From: Blastopirellula sediminis
Lineage (GTDB): Bacteria; Planctomycetota; Planctomycetia; Pirellulales; Pirellulaceae
Length of the DNA stretch: 64,000 bases
Assembly: GCF_020966755.1 (NCBI RefSeq)
Contig: NZ_JAJKFT010000010.1
Span: forward strand, 2,134,720-2,198,719
Reading direction: 5' to 3'
In this document: piece by piece, positions 53,042 to 62,141 of the stretch
Layout: the number at the start of each line of letters is the position of its first letter
How positions within the stretch are numbered: position 1 is the stretch's first letter
Notes under the pieces: generated by a model
What the model saw: only the letters and a program-made list of their open reading frames with translations
The model's database searches: none
What the model was told of the DNA's origin: nothing
Made by a program: the position numbers and the translations under genes

Positions 53042-54745
53042 CTATTTGTCTCCCTCCTCTTTCGGTTCTTCCCCCTGGGGCTCTTCGGCCGTCGCGGCTT
53101 CTGGCTTTTCCTCGGTCGGAGGGGTGCGGTCGTTGGGAGTGATTCCTTGAACCGGAACGATCGGCGCGGTCGACTCCGGCGCTTCGCCGGCGCGGATTTG
53201 CAGCGCCAGCGCTTGGGCCTGGCGACTGTAGTCGATTGATTCGCCGAGCAACTTGGTCGCTTCCTGATCGGCGTGGAACCCTTTGGAGTTCTCGCTGCTG
53301 ATGAAATCGAGTCGCCACATCGCTTTCTTTTGCAGGTCGAGAATCGGCGCCAACTGCTCCGGCGTCGCATTGGATGCCTGGGCCGCCCGGATCGCGTCGA
53401 GCATGTCGGTCATGGCGACCGCCGCCCGTTCGATCATGTCGGTGGTCCGATCTTGAATGATTTCGACCCGCGCTTTGAGCTCTTCTTCCGGAACGTGGTG
53501 GCAGTTCTGGCAAGAGCGATTGATGCTGAGCATGGGACTGCGAACCCAGTGGCTGCTCACCTTCATGGCGCCTTGTCGTTCGTACGGCATATGACAGTCC
53601 GCGCAGCTCACGCCGCTGCGGGCATGTATCCCTTGGCTCCAGAGCTCAAACTCGGGATGCTGCGCCTTGTAGACGTGGGCCTTGGTCTCGCCATGTTCGT
53701 AATCGTAGAACGGCGTGCCGTCCGGGAATTTGTGGTTGTCGTACGCCTTTTCGATGTCGCCTGCTTTCAAGCCTTCGCCCCACGGGAAGAAAAGGGTCTC
53801 TTTGCTGGCGCAGTAATATTCGACGTGGCACTGAGCGCAAACGAAGGTCCGCATCTCCTGGCGACTGGCGTCCGTGTTCGGGTCGTACGGCTTTTCGCGT
53901 TTGCCGGATCGCCAGTGGGCGATGCTCGGCAAGTGAGGAACGGGATCGTCGCTTTCCGCCAAAGCGGCGATGCCGGTTACGAAGCCGGGACGCGTGACGC
54001 GAATCGCCATGCTTTCGGGATCGTGACAATCGACGCAACTGACCGGATGGGCGGTCCCTTCATGCGTCGCCGGCGGTTCGTTCTTTTCAAGATCGGCCGC
54101 TGTTTCGTCAGGGAGATGGTCCGGCGTTTTCTTCACTTCCGCATTGGCTGACGAGTAGTCCATCGTGCAGGTTTGCTCAAAACCGGCCATGACGGCGGGC
54201 CAGTTAAAGTCGGCGGCCAGCGCCGCGGCGTCGGCCGGTTTGCCTTCCGCTTCGAGTCCCAAACGGCGGTAGGTCGGAATGATCGACGCGTGGCAGTGCA
54301 AACAGGCGCCCCCTTGTTTCCGTTCGGTAACGCGCTTCGTCACTTCCTGGTCGTGCAGCATATAGGCGTGTCCACGGGCGTCGCGATAGTCGATGCTGAA
54401 CGCATAGCCGGCGTAGAGTCGTTTGAGCCATGGATGGGCGTCGAGCTTGCTTTGCGTCATCGCGCTCGAGCCGCCGTATTCGCTCTCCTCCATGTCGACT
54501 GTTTTGAGGTACGTGTCGTACTGGAAGGGCCAGTTGACGCCCCAGATCTCGGGGTCGGTCGTCACTTCATTCACTTCGACCAGTCGCACGAACGGGACGC
54601 GGGCTTCCTGCTTTCGTTCAAAGATGTTGATCAAGGTAGCGGTCACGGCGAAGGTAACGCCGGCGACGACCAAAGCGAGAAAGCAGAGAAAGATAAAACG
54701 TCCGCCTGTCGAAGGGGAAGACTCGTTCGCTGGTTTGCTGCTCAT
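53042..54745 (-). CDS. nrfA: Ammonifying cytochrome c nitrite reductase NrfA with CXXCH active site
   Basis: A 567-residue periplasmic pentahaem enzyme that reduces nitrite to ammonium. It has an N-terminal anchor. Five haem motifs: CLHCH, CVDCH, CAQCH, CADCH, CQNCH. The first aligns with the active-site haem, which in E. coli is CWSCK; here the lysine ligand is replaced by histidine, as in some epsilonproteobacterial enzymes. CHVEYY (active-site tyrosine) and KAQHPEFELW (histidine) are conserved. An insertion of about 85 residues lies between haem 1 and 2, and a Glu/Pro-rich tail follows. It is 50 bases after nrfH. Confidence 0.94.
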   Translation of the reverse strand: MSSKPANESSPSTGGRFIFLCFLALVVAGVTFAVTATLINIFERKQEARVPFVRLVEVNEVTTDPEIWGVNWPFQYDTYLKTVDMEESEYGGSSAMTQSKLDAHPWLKRLYAGYAFSIDYRDARGHAYMLHDQEVTKRVTERKQGGACLHCHASIIPTYRRLGLEAEGKPADAAALAADFNWPAVMAGFEQTCTMDYSSANAEVKKTPDHLPDETAADLEKNEPPATHEGTAHPVSCVDCHDPESMAIRVTRPGFVTGIAALAESDDPVPHLPSIAHWRSGKREKPYDPNTDASRQEMRTFVCAQCHVEYYCASKETLFFPWGEGLKAGDIEKAYDNHKFPDGTPFYDYEHGETKAHVYKAQHPEFELWSQGIHARSGVSCADCHMPYERQGAMKVSSHWVRSPMLSINRSCQNCHHVPEEELKARVEIIQDRTTDMIERAAVAMTDMLDAIRAAQASNATPEQLAPILDLQKKAMWRLDFISSENSKGFHADQEATKLLGESIDYSRQAQALALQIRAGEAPESTAPIVPVQGITPNDRTPPTEEKPEAATAEEPQGEEPKEEGDK

Positions 54746-54795
54746 GGTTGACTCAACAAGGTATCGCGTGACGAAAAGCGTTTACTGGCGATCAA

Positions 54796-55299
54796 CTATC
54801 GCAAGGCATGTCCGACGCTGGGATGACAATGAACGCACGACATGGTCTCAAATCGGGAGTCGGTCGGTCCCATTTGGTGGACGAACTCGCCGTGACAGTG
54901 CAGACAGGCATGCTGCGTAACTTGCGCGTTGCGCGGCTTGATCTGAATCGGTTCGTGAAAATCTTGAAGCGTGAACGCCAGCGAATGAAAGAAGCCGTTG
55001 TCGGCTTTGGTGACCCACTTGCCGACGAAGTCGTGCGGTAGGTGACAGTCGTTGCAGACGGCGACGTTTTTGTGACTCGACTTTTCCCACGAGTCCATGT
55101 GCCCCTGCATGACGTGGCAGTTGGCGCAGGTCTGCGGGTTGTTGCTCAGATAGCTCCACCCTTTGCCATAGCCGAAGGTGAATGCGCCCAGTCCGCTGAC
55201 GACGCCAAGAAGAATGGCGAGCACCGCCGAAACGATCCCAAAATAGGTTCGCGCTTTGCGACGTTTGCTGCGTGGCGTTGATTTCGTCGGAGTCGACAT
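54796..55299 (-). CDS. nrfH: NrfH, membrane tetrahaem quinol dehydrogenase
   Basis: A 167-residue NapC/NirT-type cytochrome that takes electrons from menaquinol and passes them to NrfA. It has one N-terminal membrane helix (TYFGIVSAVLAILLGVVSGL) and four haem sites: CANCH, CNDCH, CLHCH and CVHCH, the number expected for NrfH. Start at 55299 is preferred to an upstream in-frame methionine. It forms the operon nrfHA. Confidence 0.94.
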   Translation of the reverse strand: MSTPTKSTPRSKRRKARTYFGIVSAVLAILLGVVSGLGAFTFGYGKGWSYLSNNPQTCANCHVMQGHMDSWEKSSHKNVAVCNDCHLPHDFVGKWVTKADNGFFHSLAFTLQDFHEPIQIKPRNAQVTQHACLHCHGEFVHQMGPTDSRFETMSCVHCHPSVGHALR

Positions 55300-55396
55300 G
55301 GCGCGGCTCAAGTTCCCCCCATCCGTCAGTGAGCTTACCTGTCGGATGATTCTAGGGGACGCCGCTTACTTTCGCGAATAAAAATTTGGCGAATGC

Positions 55397-55435
55397 AAAA
55401 AAAGAGCGGCGCCGACTTTGCCTCGGACGCCGCCC
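55397..55435 (-). terminator. Probable terminator of the second chemoreceptor gene
   Basis: An imperfect GC-rich stem (GGGCGGCG...CGCCGC) at 55404-55435 on the reverse strand is followed by TTTTTTT (55397-55403). It lies 38 bases past the stop at 55473. Confidence 0.6.
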
Positions 55436-55472
55436 AGAGCCTCTCACAGCTGTTCGGTTGGTTTCCTGGCGA

Positions 55473-56822
55473 CTACAGTTGTTGCAACTGGCCGCTGAGG
55501 TTCACCAGATCTTCGGCCGTCGTTTTCATGCCGGTGATGATGGTCGATTGCTCTTCGATCGCCGCAGCGACCGCGTTGCTGTTTTGGCTCACTTCGGCGA
55601 CGCTGCCCGAGATTTCATGCGTCGCCTTGACGACCGATTCAATATTGGCGCGAATGCCGCTGACCCGTTCGGCGATCGTGTGGGTCGCTTTCGCCGTTTC
55701 GCTCGCCAGTGATTTCACCTCGCCGGCGACCACCGCGAAGCTTCGTCCGGCGTCCCCCGCTCGAGCCGCTTCGATCGTCGCGTTGAGGGCGAGCAGGTTC
55801 GTCTGGTCGGCCAGTTCGCGAATCAAGTCGATCACTTCTTCAATCTGGCCGCTGCTGTCGGTCAGCTGCTGAATCGAATCGCCGGTGGCGGCCACTTGCT
55901 TTTCCGCGCTGGCGGCCAGGCTGGCGGTACGGCTGACGTTGACGCTGGCTTCCCGCATTGCCGCCGCCATGTCGTTCACGTTGCTGGCGACCGTCTGGCC
56001 GACTTGTCCCAGTTTACCGGCTTGCGTACGAAGGGCGGTTTGCGCCGTGACGATATTCCAGCTCGCCATCGCGCCGACGTAATTCTGCGCCGCGTCGAAG
56101 ACCGGGTGGACCATCAGGTCGATCATCTCTGGGCCGAGCGGGAAGTGGGCCTTGATCGGCAGGTTTTTCGGATCGGCCAGCAGGCGGCGTTGGCTCGCGG
56201 GATCTTTATGGAATTGGTCGATATTGGCGCCAACGATCTTGCTGACCGGAATCGGCAAAAGGTGCTGCACTTTTTCGAGCGTTTCCCGCGAAGAGCGGTT
56301 GATGTAGCGAATCACCAGGTCGCGATCGGCGAACATGACGTTGAGCGGCAAGTTCTCCAGCATGTTCAGCGTTTGCGCCGACGACTGCTGGGCCTGCACG
56401 AGCGACGTCACGTCGGTAACGACGGCGACGATTTTCGTCGGGCGGCCGTCAGCGCCGAGCACGGCGTTGTACGAACCTTGCAGGTAGACCTCGCGACCGC
56501 ACTTGGCGATGCAGCGGAATTGATCGGTGATGGACTGGCCGCTACGGAGCTTGTCCCAGAACTGCGAATGCTCTGCGGAATTACTCTGTTTCGGATCGAC
56601 CAGACGGCGGTGATGTTGACCACGAATTTCGTCGAGCTTGTATCCCAGCAACTGCTGGAACTTTTCGTTGGCGGAAAGGATCACGCCGTCGAGCGAACAT
56701 TCGAGCATCGCGGTCGAACGACTTAGCGCGTCAACCAGGTGTTGATGTTCCGAGCTGGACGGCGTCATTTCGGTTTCGATTCGCGATGACGAAAACCAAC
56801 GTGATGCGATCATTCCCAGCAT
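55473..56822 (-). CDS. Soluble chemoreceptor with two PAS domains
   Basis: A 449-residue protein with no membrane segment. PAS domain 1 (about 25-145) carries [27 protein letters not shown] and resembles the PAS units of the four-PAS receptor; PAS 2 (about 150-265) has [25 protein letters not shown]. The C-terminal third is a short signalling domain with the tip [25 protein letters not shown]-like sequence ([20 protein letters not shown]). The tail after the tip is short, so the helical bundle is a small class. It follows the nrfHA operon on the same strand, 173 bases upstream of nrfH's start. Confidence 0.9.
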   Translation of the reverse strand: MLGMIASRWFSSSRIETEMTPSSSEHQHLVDALSRSTAMLECSLDGVILSANEKFQQLLGYKLDEIRGQHHRRLVDPKQSNSAEHSQFWDKLRSGQSITDQFRCIAKCGREVYLQGSYNAVLGADGRPTKIVAVVTDVTSLVQAQQSSAQTLNMLENLPLNVMFADRDLVIRYINRSSRETLEKVQHLLPIPVSKIVGANIDQFHKDPASQRRLLADPKNLPIKAHFPLGPEMIDLMVHPVFDAAQNYVGAMASWNIVTAQTALRTQAGKLGQVGQTVASNVNDMAAAMREASVNVSRTASLAASAEKQVAATGDSIQQLTDSSGQIEEVIDLIRELADQTNLLALNATIEAARAGDAGRSFAVVAGEVKSLASETAKATHTIAERVSGIRANIESVVKATHEISGSVAEVSQNSNAVAAAIEEQSTIITGMKTTAEDLVNLSGQLQQL

Positions 56823-57037
56823 TTTCGTACCTTTTTTGAATCACTGCAGCGGAGCAAGGGGGAGGAGTTCTGCAGTCCGTTTCACGTGACGGAACGCACA
56901 GTGATATATGGAATACGAATACGATTGCGGCGGCCGATGCGATGCAATTTGCAAGAAATTGCAGACCCCCGCATATCATTTGCATAGAAACGACTGGCGA
57001 CGCGCAAGTGGGCGCTGCGTTGTAGCGACTGTGCCGG

Positions 57038-58186
57038 TTAGAGGGCCGCATCGTAGAGGGCCTTCAGCGAAGCGGAGTCCACTTCGCGGGGATTAAAGGC
57101 GCCGGTCCATTGTTTGGCGGCGTCGACGCCCAATTGCGTCGTGCTGACCGGATCGACGCCGAGCGTCTTCAAGTCGGTCGCCAGATCGGCTTCGGCGACC
57201 AACTGCTTGACGAAATCGGCCAGCGCCTCTGGATGATCGCCGCTGGGAAAACCTTCGATCGGCACGTCGACTTGCAAGAGTTCGCGATACCAATCGCCGA
57301 CGAGTTCCGCGTTATAGCGAATCACATGCGGCAGCATCACGGCGACCGCCTGGCCGTGGACGATGCCGTAGGTCGAAGTCAAAGGATTGGCTAGCGCATG
57401 AGCGGCGCCCAGCATCGAGTTCTCAATCGCCAGCCCCGCGAAGCATGCGCCCAGTTGCATCCCGCCGCGAGCTTCCAGGTTGGTCGGGTCTTTCAGCACG
57501 GTGGCGAAGTTGCTGGCCAGCATTCGCCAGGCGCCGCGACTGAACGCCAGGGAGCAGCTGTTGCGTTTGCGCGTGACGTACGTTTCGAGCGCGTGGGCGA
57601 TGGCGTCGATGCCGGTCAGCGCGGTGACGCGCTGCGGCTGCGTGACGGTTAGCTCCGGATCGAGCAGCGCCACTTTGCAGCTCGCCTTGGGATCGCCGCA
57701 CGCCATCTTCACATGCGTTTCGGCGTCGGAGATTAGGGCGAACGATTGCGTTTCGCTGCCGGTGCCGGCGGTCGTCGGCACGGCGATCATCGGCAGCATC
57801 TCGCTGTGCGCTTTGCCGACGCCCCAGTAGTCTTGCATCCGACCGCCGTTAGAGACCAGGAAGTTAATCCCTTTGGCGCAGTCCATCGCGCTGCCCCCGC
57901 CGAGACCGACGATCAGCTGGATGTCGTTCGCTTTGGCGACGGCGACTCCGGCGTCGACATTGGCGGTGGTGGGGTTCTCTTGCACGCCGTCGAACAGAAT
58001 CGATTCGACGCCGGAGGCGGTGAGCGAGTCAATTCCCTTCTGACTGTGTCCGGCTTTGATGACGCCGGAATCGCTGACGACCAGCACGCGCTTGGCGCCA
58101 AGTTCGACCGCTAGCTCTCCCAGTCGGCTGACGACGCCGGGGCCGAAGACGATGCGGGTTCGCGGTTGAAAATCAAACGGGATCAT
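57038..58186 (-). CDS. Iron-containing alcohol dehydrogenase
   Basis: A 382-residue NAD(P)-dependent dehydrogenase of the iron group. The Rossmann-like segment LVVSDSGVIKAGHSQ and the GGGSAMDCAKGIN motif bind the cofactor; metal ligands lie in the helices around AIAHALETYV and ALANPLTSTYGIVHGQAVAVMLPHV. It likely interconverts an aldehyde and an alcohol. It lies 96 bases after the aldehyde dehydrogenase gene on the same strand, with the ligase-like gene further upstream, which suggests one pathway. Confidence 0.92.
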   Translation of the reverse strand: MIPFDFQPRTRIVFGPGVVSRLGELAVELGAKRVLVVSDSGVIKAGHSQKGIDSLTASGVESILFDGVQENPTTANVDAGVAVAKANDIQLIVGLGGGSAMDCAKGINFLVSNGGRMQDYWGVGKAHSEMLPMIAVPTTAGTGSETQSFALISDAETHVKMACGDPKASCKVALLDPELTVTQPQRVTALTGIDAIAHALETYVTRKRNSCSLAFSRGAWRMLASNFATVLKDPTNLEARGGMQLGACFAGLAIENSMLGAAHALANPLTSTYGIVHGQAVAVMLPHVIRYNAELVGDWYRELLQVDVPIEGFPSGDHPEALADFVKQLVAEADLATDLKTLGVDPVSTTQLGVDAAKQWTGAFNPREVDSASLKALYDAAL

Positions 58187-58282
58187 GTGGGCCTAGTCCG
58201 TTCCAGCGTTGCTCGAATCCCCCGCGTCTTTCTCCAAAATCGCCCGCGGGAAGTCGACCGCGGGCGAATCCGATTTTTTCCG

Positions 58283-59722
58283 TTAAACCGCGGCCGTTTC
58301 CAGCGGCGCCATTTGGTAGGCGCGATTGCGGAACAGGAACTCAATCAGGTTCCCTTCATGCGGTTGCAGCCAATCGAGCTTGATCGTCGGAATCGGGCCG
58401 ATGTTCAAGCGATCGATGTTGGTCGCGTCGGTCAGCTGGCGAATCCACCCTTCGTCGCCGGTGATCGCGGTGCCGACCAGCGTGTAGCCGATGTTCTTCA
58501 GCATCTGATCTTGCGGGCACTCGACGACGCTGACGAACGGGAACATGTATTCCTTCTTCGCCACCGCTCGTTCCGGGCTATCGGCGTGAATGACCATCGG
58601 CTTCAGGTAGTCGCACAGCTCCCGTTCTTCCAAGCGGGGACCGAATTTCTCGGTCATGTTGGTGACGCCCGACTCGGCCAGGTCTTGCTCGATCATGCTC
58701 CAAACGGCCGGCGCCATTCCCTTTTGGGTGAACGCGGCGAGCGAAGCGCTCGGATCCGTCGGGTCAGTCGGTTCGACGCCGCCGATCCGCTCGGCGATCG
58801 CAGCGGCGATTTCCTTGGTGTGGCGCGAAGCCCAGATGCCCGACGCGTTGATGCAGCTGCGACCGCTATTGGCGAAGACGCTTTGCACCATCAGGTCGAG
58901 ATAGCGTTCCCAATCGTCAACCACGTCGTCGCCAAGCAGGATCTTGCTGAAGCCAGGACCGTGCGCTTGAACGCGCGGGTTGCCGTGGTACTGATCAATC
59001 GTCTGCTGACCGCCGAAGACCATCGAGCGATCGCACGCGGCCAACAGCGCCGCGCCAACGTCGCCGCCGGCGCCGGGATAAAGCGCGAACGCTTCGGCCG
59101 GAACGCCCGCTTCGACCATCGCGTAGTAAATGCGGTACGGAGTCCACGGCTCTTTGGCGCCCGGCTTGAGGACCAAGCCGATCTGCAGCGGAATCACCGG
59201 CAGCCAGAGGGTGTGAACGCCTGGCGAGTTCGACGGCAGCACGGCGCCCAGCACCGGGCTTTGCGCCTGGTAGCTGACGGTCACGCCGCGATCTTCTTTG
59301 CCGAAGCCGCGCGAGAGGATCTCCAGATCGAGCCCGCGCGTGAGCGAGTCGAGAATCCGATCCATGTTCGACAGCGCGTAGGAGTTCTTCTCCATGTTGA
59401 AGCGGCACATGTTTTCCGGCAGACCGGTGCTGGCGCTTTGAGCATGGACGAACTCTTCCGGCGTTTGCGTGCCGTCACCCATCGGCAGCGTCGCGTTCAT
59501 GAAGAGGTCGGCCGCCTTCTTCAACAGTTCGAGCAACTCGGACGGCGGGATTTCACGCAGCGCGTCGCGAGCCTTCTGGGCGAAACGCATGTCGCGCTTC
59601 AGCAGACCGCCGCCGACCTGGCTCAACTGAGCGATCGGCTCGCCGGTGGCGAAGTGGACGACGTTTTCGAACTCCAGCGATTCGTACGGCTTGCCCCAAC
59701 GGATGGCGGGAATTTTGAGCAT
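58283..59722 (-). CDS. Aldehyde dehydrogenase family protein
   Basis: A 479-residue oxidoreductase of the ALDH superfamily. The NAD-binding region includes VLGAVLPSNSPGVHTLWLPVIPLQIG, the catalytic cysteine is in ANSGRSCINASG and a glutamate-rich segment precedes it. The region LKPGAKEPWTPYRI also fits. Compared with ordinary ALDHs it is more like acylating or acyl-CoA reductase types, which run the reaction toward the aldehyde; the family alone does not prove direction. It sits between the ligase-like and alcohol dehydrogenase genes. Confidence 0.87.
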   Translation of the reverse strand: MLKIPAIRWGKPYESLEFENVVHFATGEPIAQLSQVGGGLLKRDMRFAQKARDALREIPPSELLELLKKAADLFMNATLPMGDGTQTPEEFVHAQSASTGLPENMCRFNMEKNSYALSNMDRILDSLTRGLDLEILSRGFGKEDRGVTVSYQAQSPVLGAVLPSNSPGVHTLWLPVIPLQIGLVLKPGAKEPWTPYRIYYAMVEAGVPAEAFALYPGAGGDVGAALLAACDRSMVFGGQQTIDQYHGNPRVQAHGPGFSKILLGDDVVDDWERYLDLMVQSVFANSGRSCINASGIWASRHTKEIAAAIAERIGGVEPTDPTDPSASLAAFTQKGMAPAVWSMIEQDLAESGVTNMTEKFGPRLEERELCDYLKPMVIHADSPERAVAKKEYMFPFVSVVECPQDQMLKNIGYTLVGTAITGDEGWIRQLTDATNIDRLNIGPIPTIKLDWLQPHEGNLIEFLFRNRAYQMAPLETAAV

Positions 59723-59781
59723 GACGATTCTCGCAGACGGATACGGAGGTTGAGTTGAAATAGATTGGCCGAATGCACTTC

Positions 59782-59900
59782 CACTAGCCCGCAGCGCAAG
59801 CGAGGGAATGCGTCGGAAAATGTCTAATGACTAATCACTAATGTCTAAGGCCAGAGGGCTCTTCCTCAATTAGACATTTCGTCATTAGACATTAGTCATT
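59782..59900. repeat. Truncated family B palindromic element
   Basis: One outer arm (59782-59812, CACTAGCCCGCAGCGCAAGC type) is followed by the inner AT-rich inverted repeat (59821-59847 and about 59871-59898). The other outer arm is missing. It lies in the gap between the ligase-like and aldehyde dehydrogenase genes. Confidence 0.75.
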
Positions 59901-59920
59901 TTTCTTCCGCGTTCACTTTC

Positions 59921-59948
59921 ACGCCCGTGTGAAAACCAGCACGGGCGT
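59921..59948. other. Hairpin after the ligase-like gene
   Basis: ACGCCCGTG (59921-59929) pairs with CACGGGCGT (59940-59948). A T-tract follows on the forward strand only, so for the reverse-strand ligase gene it is an end-of-message hairpin without a clear U-run. Confidence 0.5.
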
Positions 59949-59968
59949 TTTCTATTCTACCGGCGCGT

Positions 59969-61102
59969 TTAGTAAACGCCGACGGTGGTGCTCGACGCGA
60001 TGCCGTGGAAGGGGCGGACGCCGCTGACGCCGTCCCACGGGTATTTCTCGAACGGCATTTCGCGTTCACCCTCGTCACGTTCCAGGAAGCCGGGGACGAA
60101 GAATTCTTTGGTCAAGGTCGTCAGTTTGACGCGACCGGTCTCGCCGTACGGCACGACCTGCATCGGATCGTCAAAGCTGACCACTTCGGTCACCGCACGC
60201 GGCTGCGGGGCGTAGTAGCTGATCTTGTAACCTTCGGCCGCCGTGACCGGCTTGCTGCAAGCGAGACCCATCAGCGTGTTGCCATAGGTCGGCGTCATGT
60301 AGATGCCGCTTTCTTCCGGCGGACCGCCGAACAGCTCTTCGACGCAGTAGCGCGTCCACTGCGGGGTGAACTCCGTACCGCCGCTGAAGATGCCGGTGAT
60401 GCCGACTTCGGCCAGCGACGTTCCCTTTTCTTCCAAGCCCAGGCAAAGCGCTTCGATCAGTTTCGGCGTGCCGAACATGCACTTCACGTCGTGACCGGCG
60501 GTCAAAATGGTGATCGCCTGATCGATGCAGTGCTTCTTGTACTCTTCCAGGTGCTCCATCCATCCCTTCTTGATCAGCTTGATCACCCAGCGGGGATCCA
60601 AGTCGATGCAGAACGAGATGCCGCCGCGATGCTGGGCCAGGTGCTCGACCGCCAGACGCAAACGACGCGGGCCAGACGGGCCAAGCATCAGCCAGTTCGA
60701 GCCTTTCGGGAAGTACTGATCCGGCAGCGTGTCGCTGAAGTTCGAGTAGTCGGTCCGGAAGTCGTCGATCGCGATCCGGCTCTTCGGAATGCCGGTCGTG
60801 CCGCCGGTTTCAAAGACGTAGATCGGCGAGTTTTCAAACGCCTTGGGAACCCAACGACGCACCGGGCCGCCGCGGAGCCATTCGTCTTCGAACAGCGGGA
60901 ACTTTTGGATGTCGTCGTAGTTCTTCACTTCGGTCAACGGATCGAAGTTCAGCTCTTTCTTCTTCGCGAGCCAGAAGGGGCAACCGGTCGACTCGTGAAA
61001 GTGCCACTGAACCGTCTCGTACGCATGTTGGTCGAGCTTGTCCTTGGCCGCTTTGACCTTCGCCTGAATGTCGGCCGACAAGACGCTTTCGCCAGAATTC
61101 AT
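59969..61102 (-). CDS. Acyl-activating (AMP-forming) enzyme, LuxE-like
   Basis: A 377-residue adenylate-forming protein. It carries the AMP-binding signature YVFETGGTTGIPKSR near residues 117-131, followed by later elements SGGTEFTPQW and TPTYGNTLMG. Its length is that of LuxE-type acyl-protein synthetases rather than 500-plus-residue CoA ligases, with the C-terminal lid domain apparently reduced. A ribosome site (AGGTGG) supports the start at 61102, not the earlier in-frame methionine. It is the first gene of the set continued by the aldehyde and alcohol dehydrogenases. The acid substrate is unknown. Confidence 0.82.
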   Translation of the reverse strand: MNSGESVLSADIQAKVKAAKDKLDQHAYETVQWHFHESTGCPFWLAKKKELNFDPLTEVKNYDDIQKFPLFEDEWLRGGPVRRWVPKAFENSPIYVFETGGTTGIPKSRIAIDDFRTDYSNFSDTLPDQYFPKGSNWLMLGPSGPRRLRLAVEHLAQHRGGISFCIDLDPRWVIKLIKKGWMEHLEEYKKHCIDQAITILTAGHDVKCMFGTPKLIEALCLGLEEKGTSLAEVGITGIFSGGTEFTPQWTRYCVEELFGGPPEESGIYMTPTYGNTLMGLACSKPVTAAEGYKISYYAPQPRAVTEVVSFDDPMQVVPYGETGRVKLTTLTKEFFVPGFLERDEGEREMPFEKYPWDGVSGVRPFHGIASSTTVGVY

Positions 61103-61197
61103 CTTCACCACCTGCGCGGGAACATGGGGTAGGAAAATCGCCGCACGACGCACGCCGGGAGGGGAGAGAAAATCGGCGTCGCGGGCCTGTTCCAATC

Positions 61198-61235
61198 AAC
61201 ATAGAAAGAAAAACTTGTTTCGACAACCATTGTCG
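61198..61235 (-). promoter_or_regulatory. Putative promoter with a palindromic operator for the ligase-like gene
   Basis: On the reverse strand TTGTCG (61221-61226) and TATGTT (61198-61203) are spaced by 17 bases. The palindrome CGACAA-CCA-TTGTCG (61221-61235) covers the -35 hexamer, as repressor sites often do. The -10 lies about 96 bases before the ATG at 61102. Supported by pattern only. Confidence 0.5.
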
Positions 61236-61388
61236 GACGGAATAAATTGGGAATTGCCCACTTGGGGGGGGCGGTCCGCTGGGGCATTCCTGCCGATTTG
61301 TAGCTGGCGAAAAGAAAATGACCAAGAATCCTCGCCCCCCGGCGAATCGCTCTTTTAGGCGATCCCCCGAACCAATCAATCAAAGCGA

Positions 61389-61892
61389 ATGAACCCAACC
61401 GAACCAACAAAGACGACGCCTGCGAAAGTGGCGAAAACGGTGAACTCGCCGCGCCGCCGCGGGCTGGGATGGAAGACGAGCCTGGCGATCATGGCCCTTT
61501 CGGCCTCCGCCTTCCTGGCGATGGGGATCGCCGGCGGCAGCGCCGCCCGCGGTTTGCTGGCCGCTCCGTTCGGCGCGATCTTCGGCTGGTACCTGGCCGC
61601 CGAGATCTACCAGTTCGCTCAGCTGGTGAGAGGAACCTCACGAACCCTGTTCGCCCCCAAGTCGAAATGGATTTGGCTCGTCTCGCTACTGGCTGCGATT
61701 AGCGTGGCGACGCCGCTGGTCTATCTGTTTGACCTCAGCATGCTGGCGATCGGCGCGGTGCTGGTCGTCTCCTTCGTCGCGACGGCGATTGCGTGCGACG
61801 TTGGGTTGCAGATCGCTCATGACCTGTCCATGCTGGCAACTTGGTTCTCCCGATTCGGGCGGATGACGAAGAAGCGAAGCGGCGCCAAATAG
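61389..61892 (+). CDS. Small multi-helix membrane protein, unknown
   Basis: A 167-residue protein with a basic leader (RRRGLGWK) and four hydrophobic segments, including AIMALSASAFLAMGIAGG, GLLAAPFGAIFGWYLAAEI and LVSLLAAISVATPLVYLF. It ends with a basic tail. I recognise no family. It diverges from the ligase-like gene across a 286-base gap containing that gene's promoter; its own promoter is not apparent. A repeat element follows at 61899. Confidence 0.65.
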   Translation: MNPTEPTKTTPAKVAKTVNSPRRRGLGWKTSLAIMALSASAFLAMGIAGGSAARGLLAAPFGAIFGWYLAAEIYQFAQLVRGTSRTLFAPKSKWIWLVSLLAAISVATPLVYLFDLSMLAIGAVLVVSFVATAIACDVGLQIAHDLSMLATWFSRFGRMTKKRSGAK

Positions 61893-61898
61893 TCCGGG

Positions 61899-62046
61899 GT
61901 AGGGTGCGTCGAGACGCACCGAGAACCTGCCCCATCGCCGGTTTCGCTCCTCGCGTGGCAACGCAACTCGGCGGCGCTTTGGCGCTACCACGCGATAACA
62001 AATCAACCTCTTTCGGCAGTTGCCCGGTGCGTCCAGACGCACCCTT
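61899..62046. repeat. Palindromic element, family C
   Basis: Ends are inverted copies of a sequence that is itself a perfect hairpin: GGTGCGTC-GA-GACGCACC (61903-61920) and GGTGCGTC-CA-GACGCACC (62026-62043). A further inverted repeat, CGCGTGG/CCACGCG (61952-61958 and 61988-61994), lies inside. No coding features. Confidence 0.8.
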
Positions 62047-62141
62047 CCCAGACTGAAGTCGCGCGCCAATTCTGCGACTACGACCTTTCTATTTAGTAAA
62101 CTAGCGACGAGCAGCGACCGTTTGTCTCCCTGAGCCTTCCC

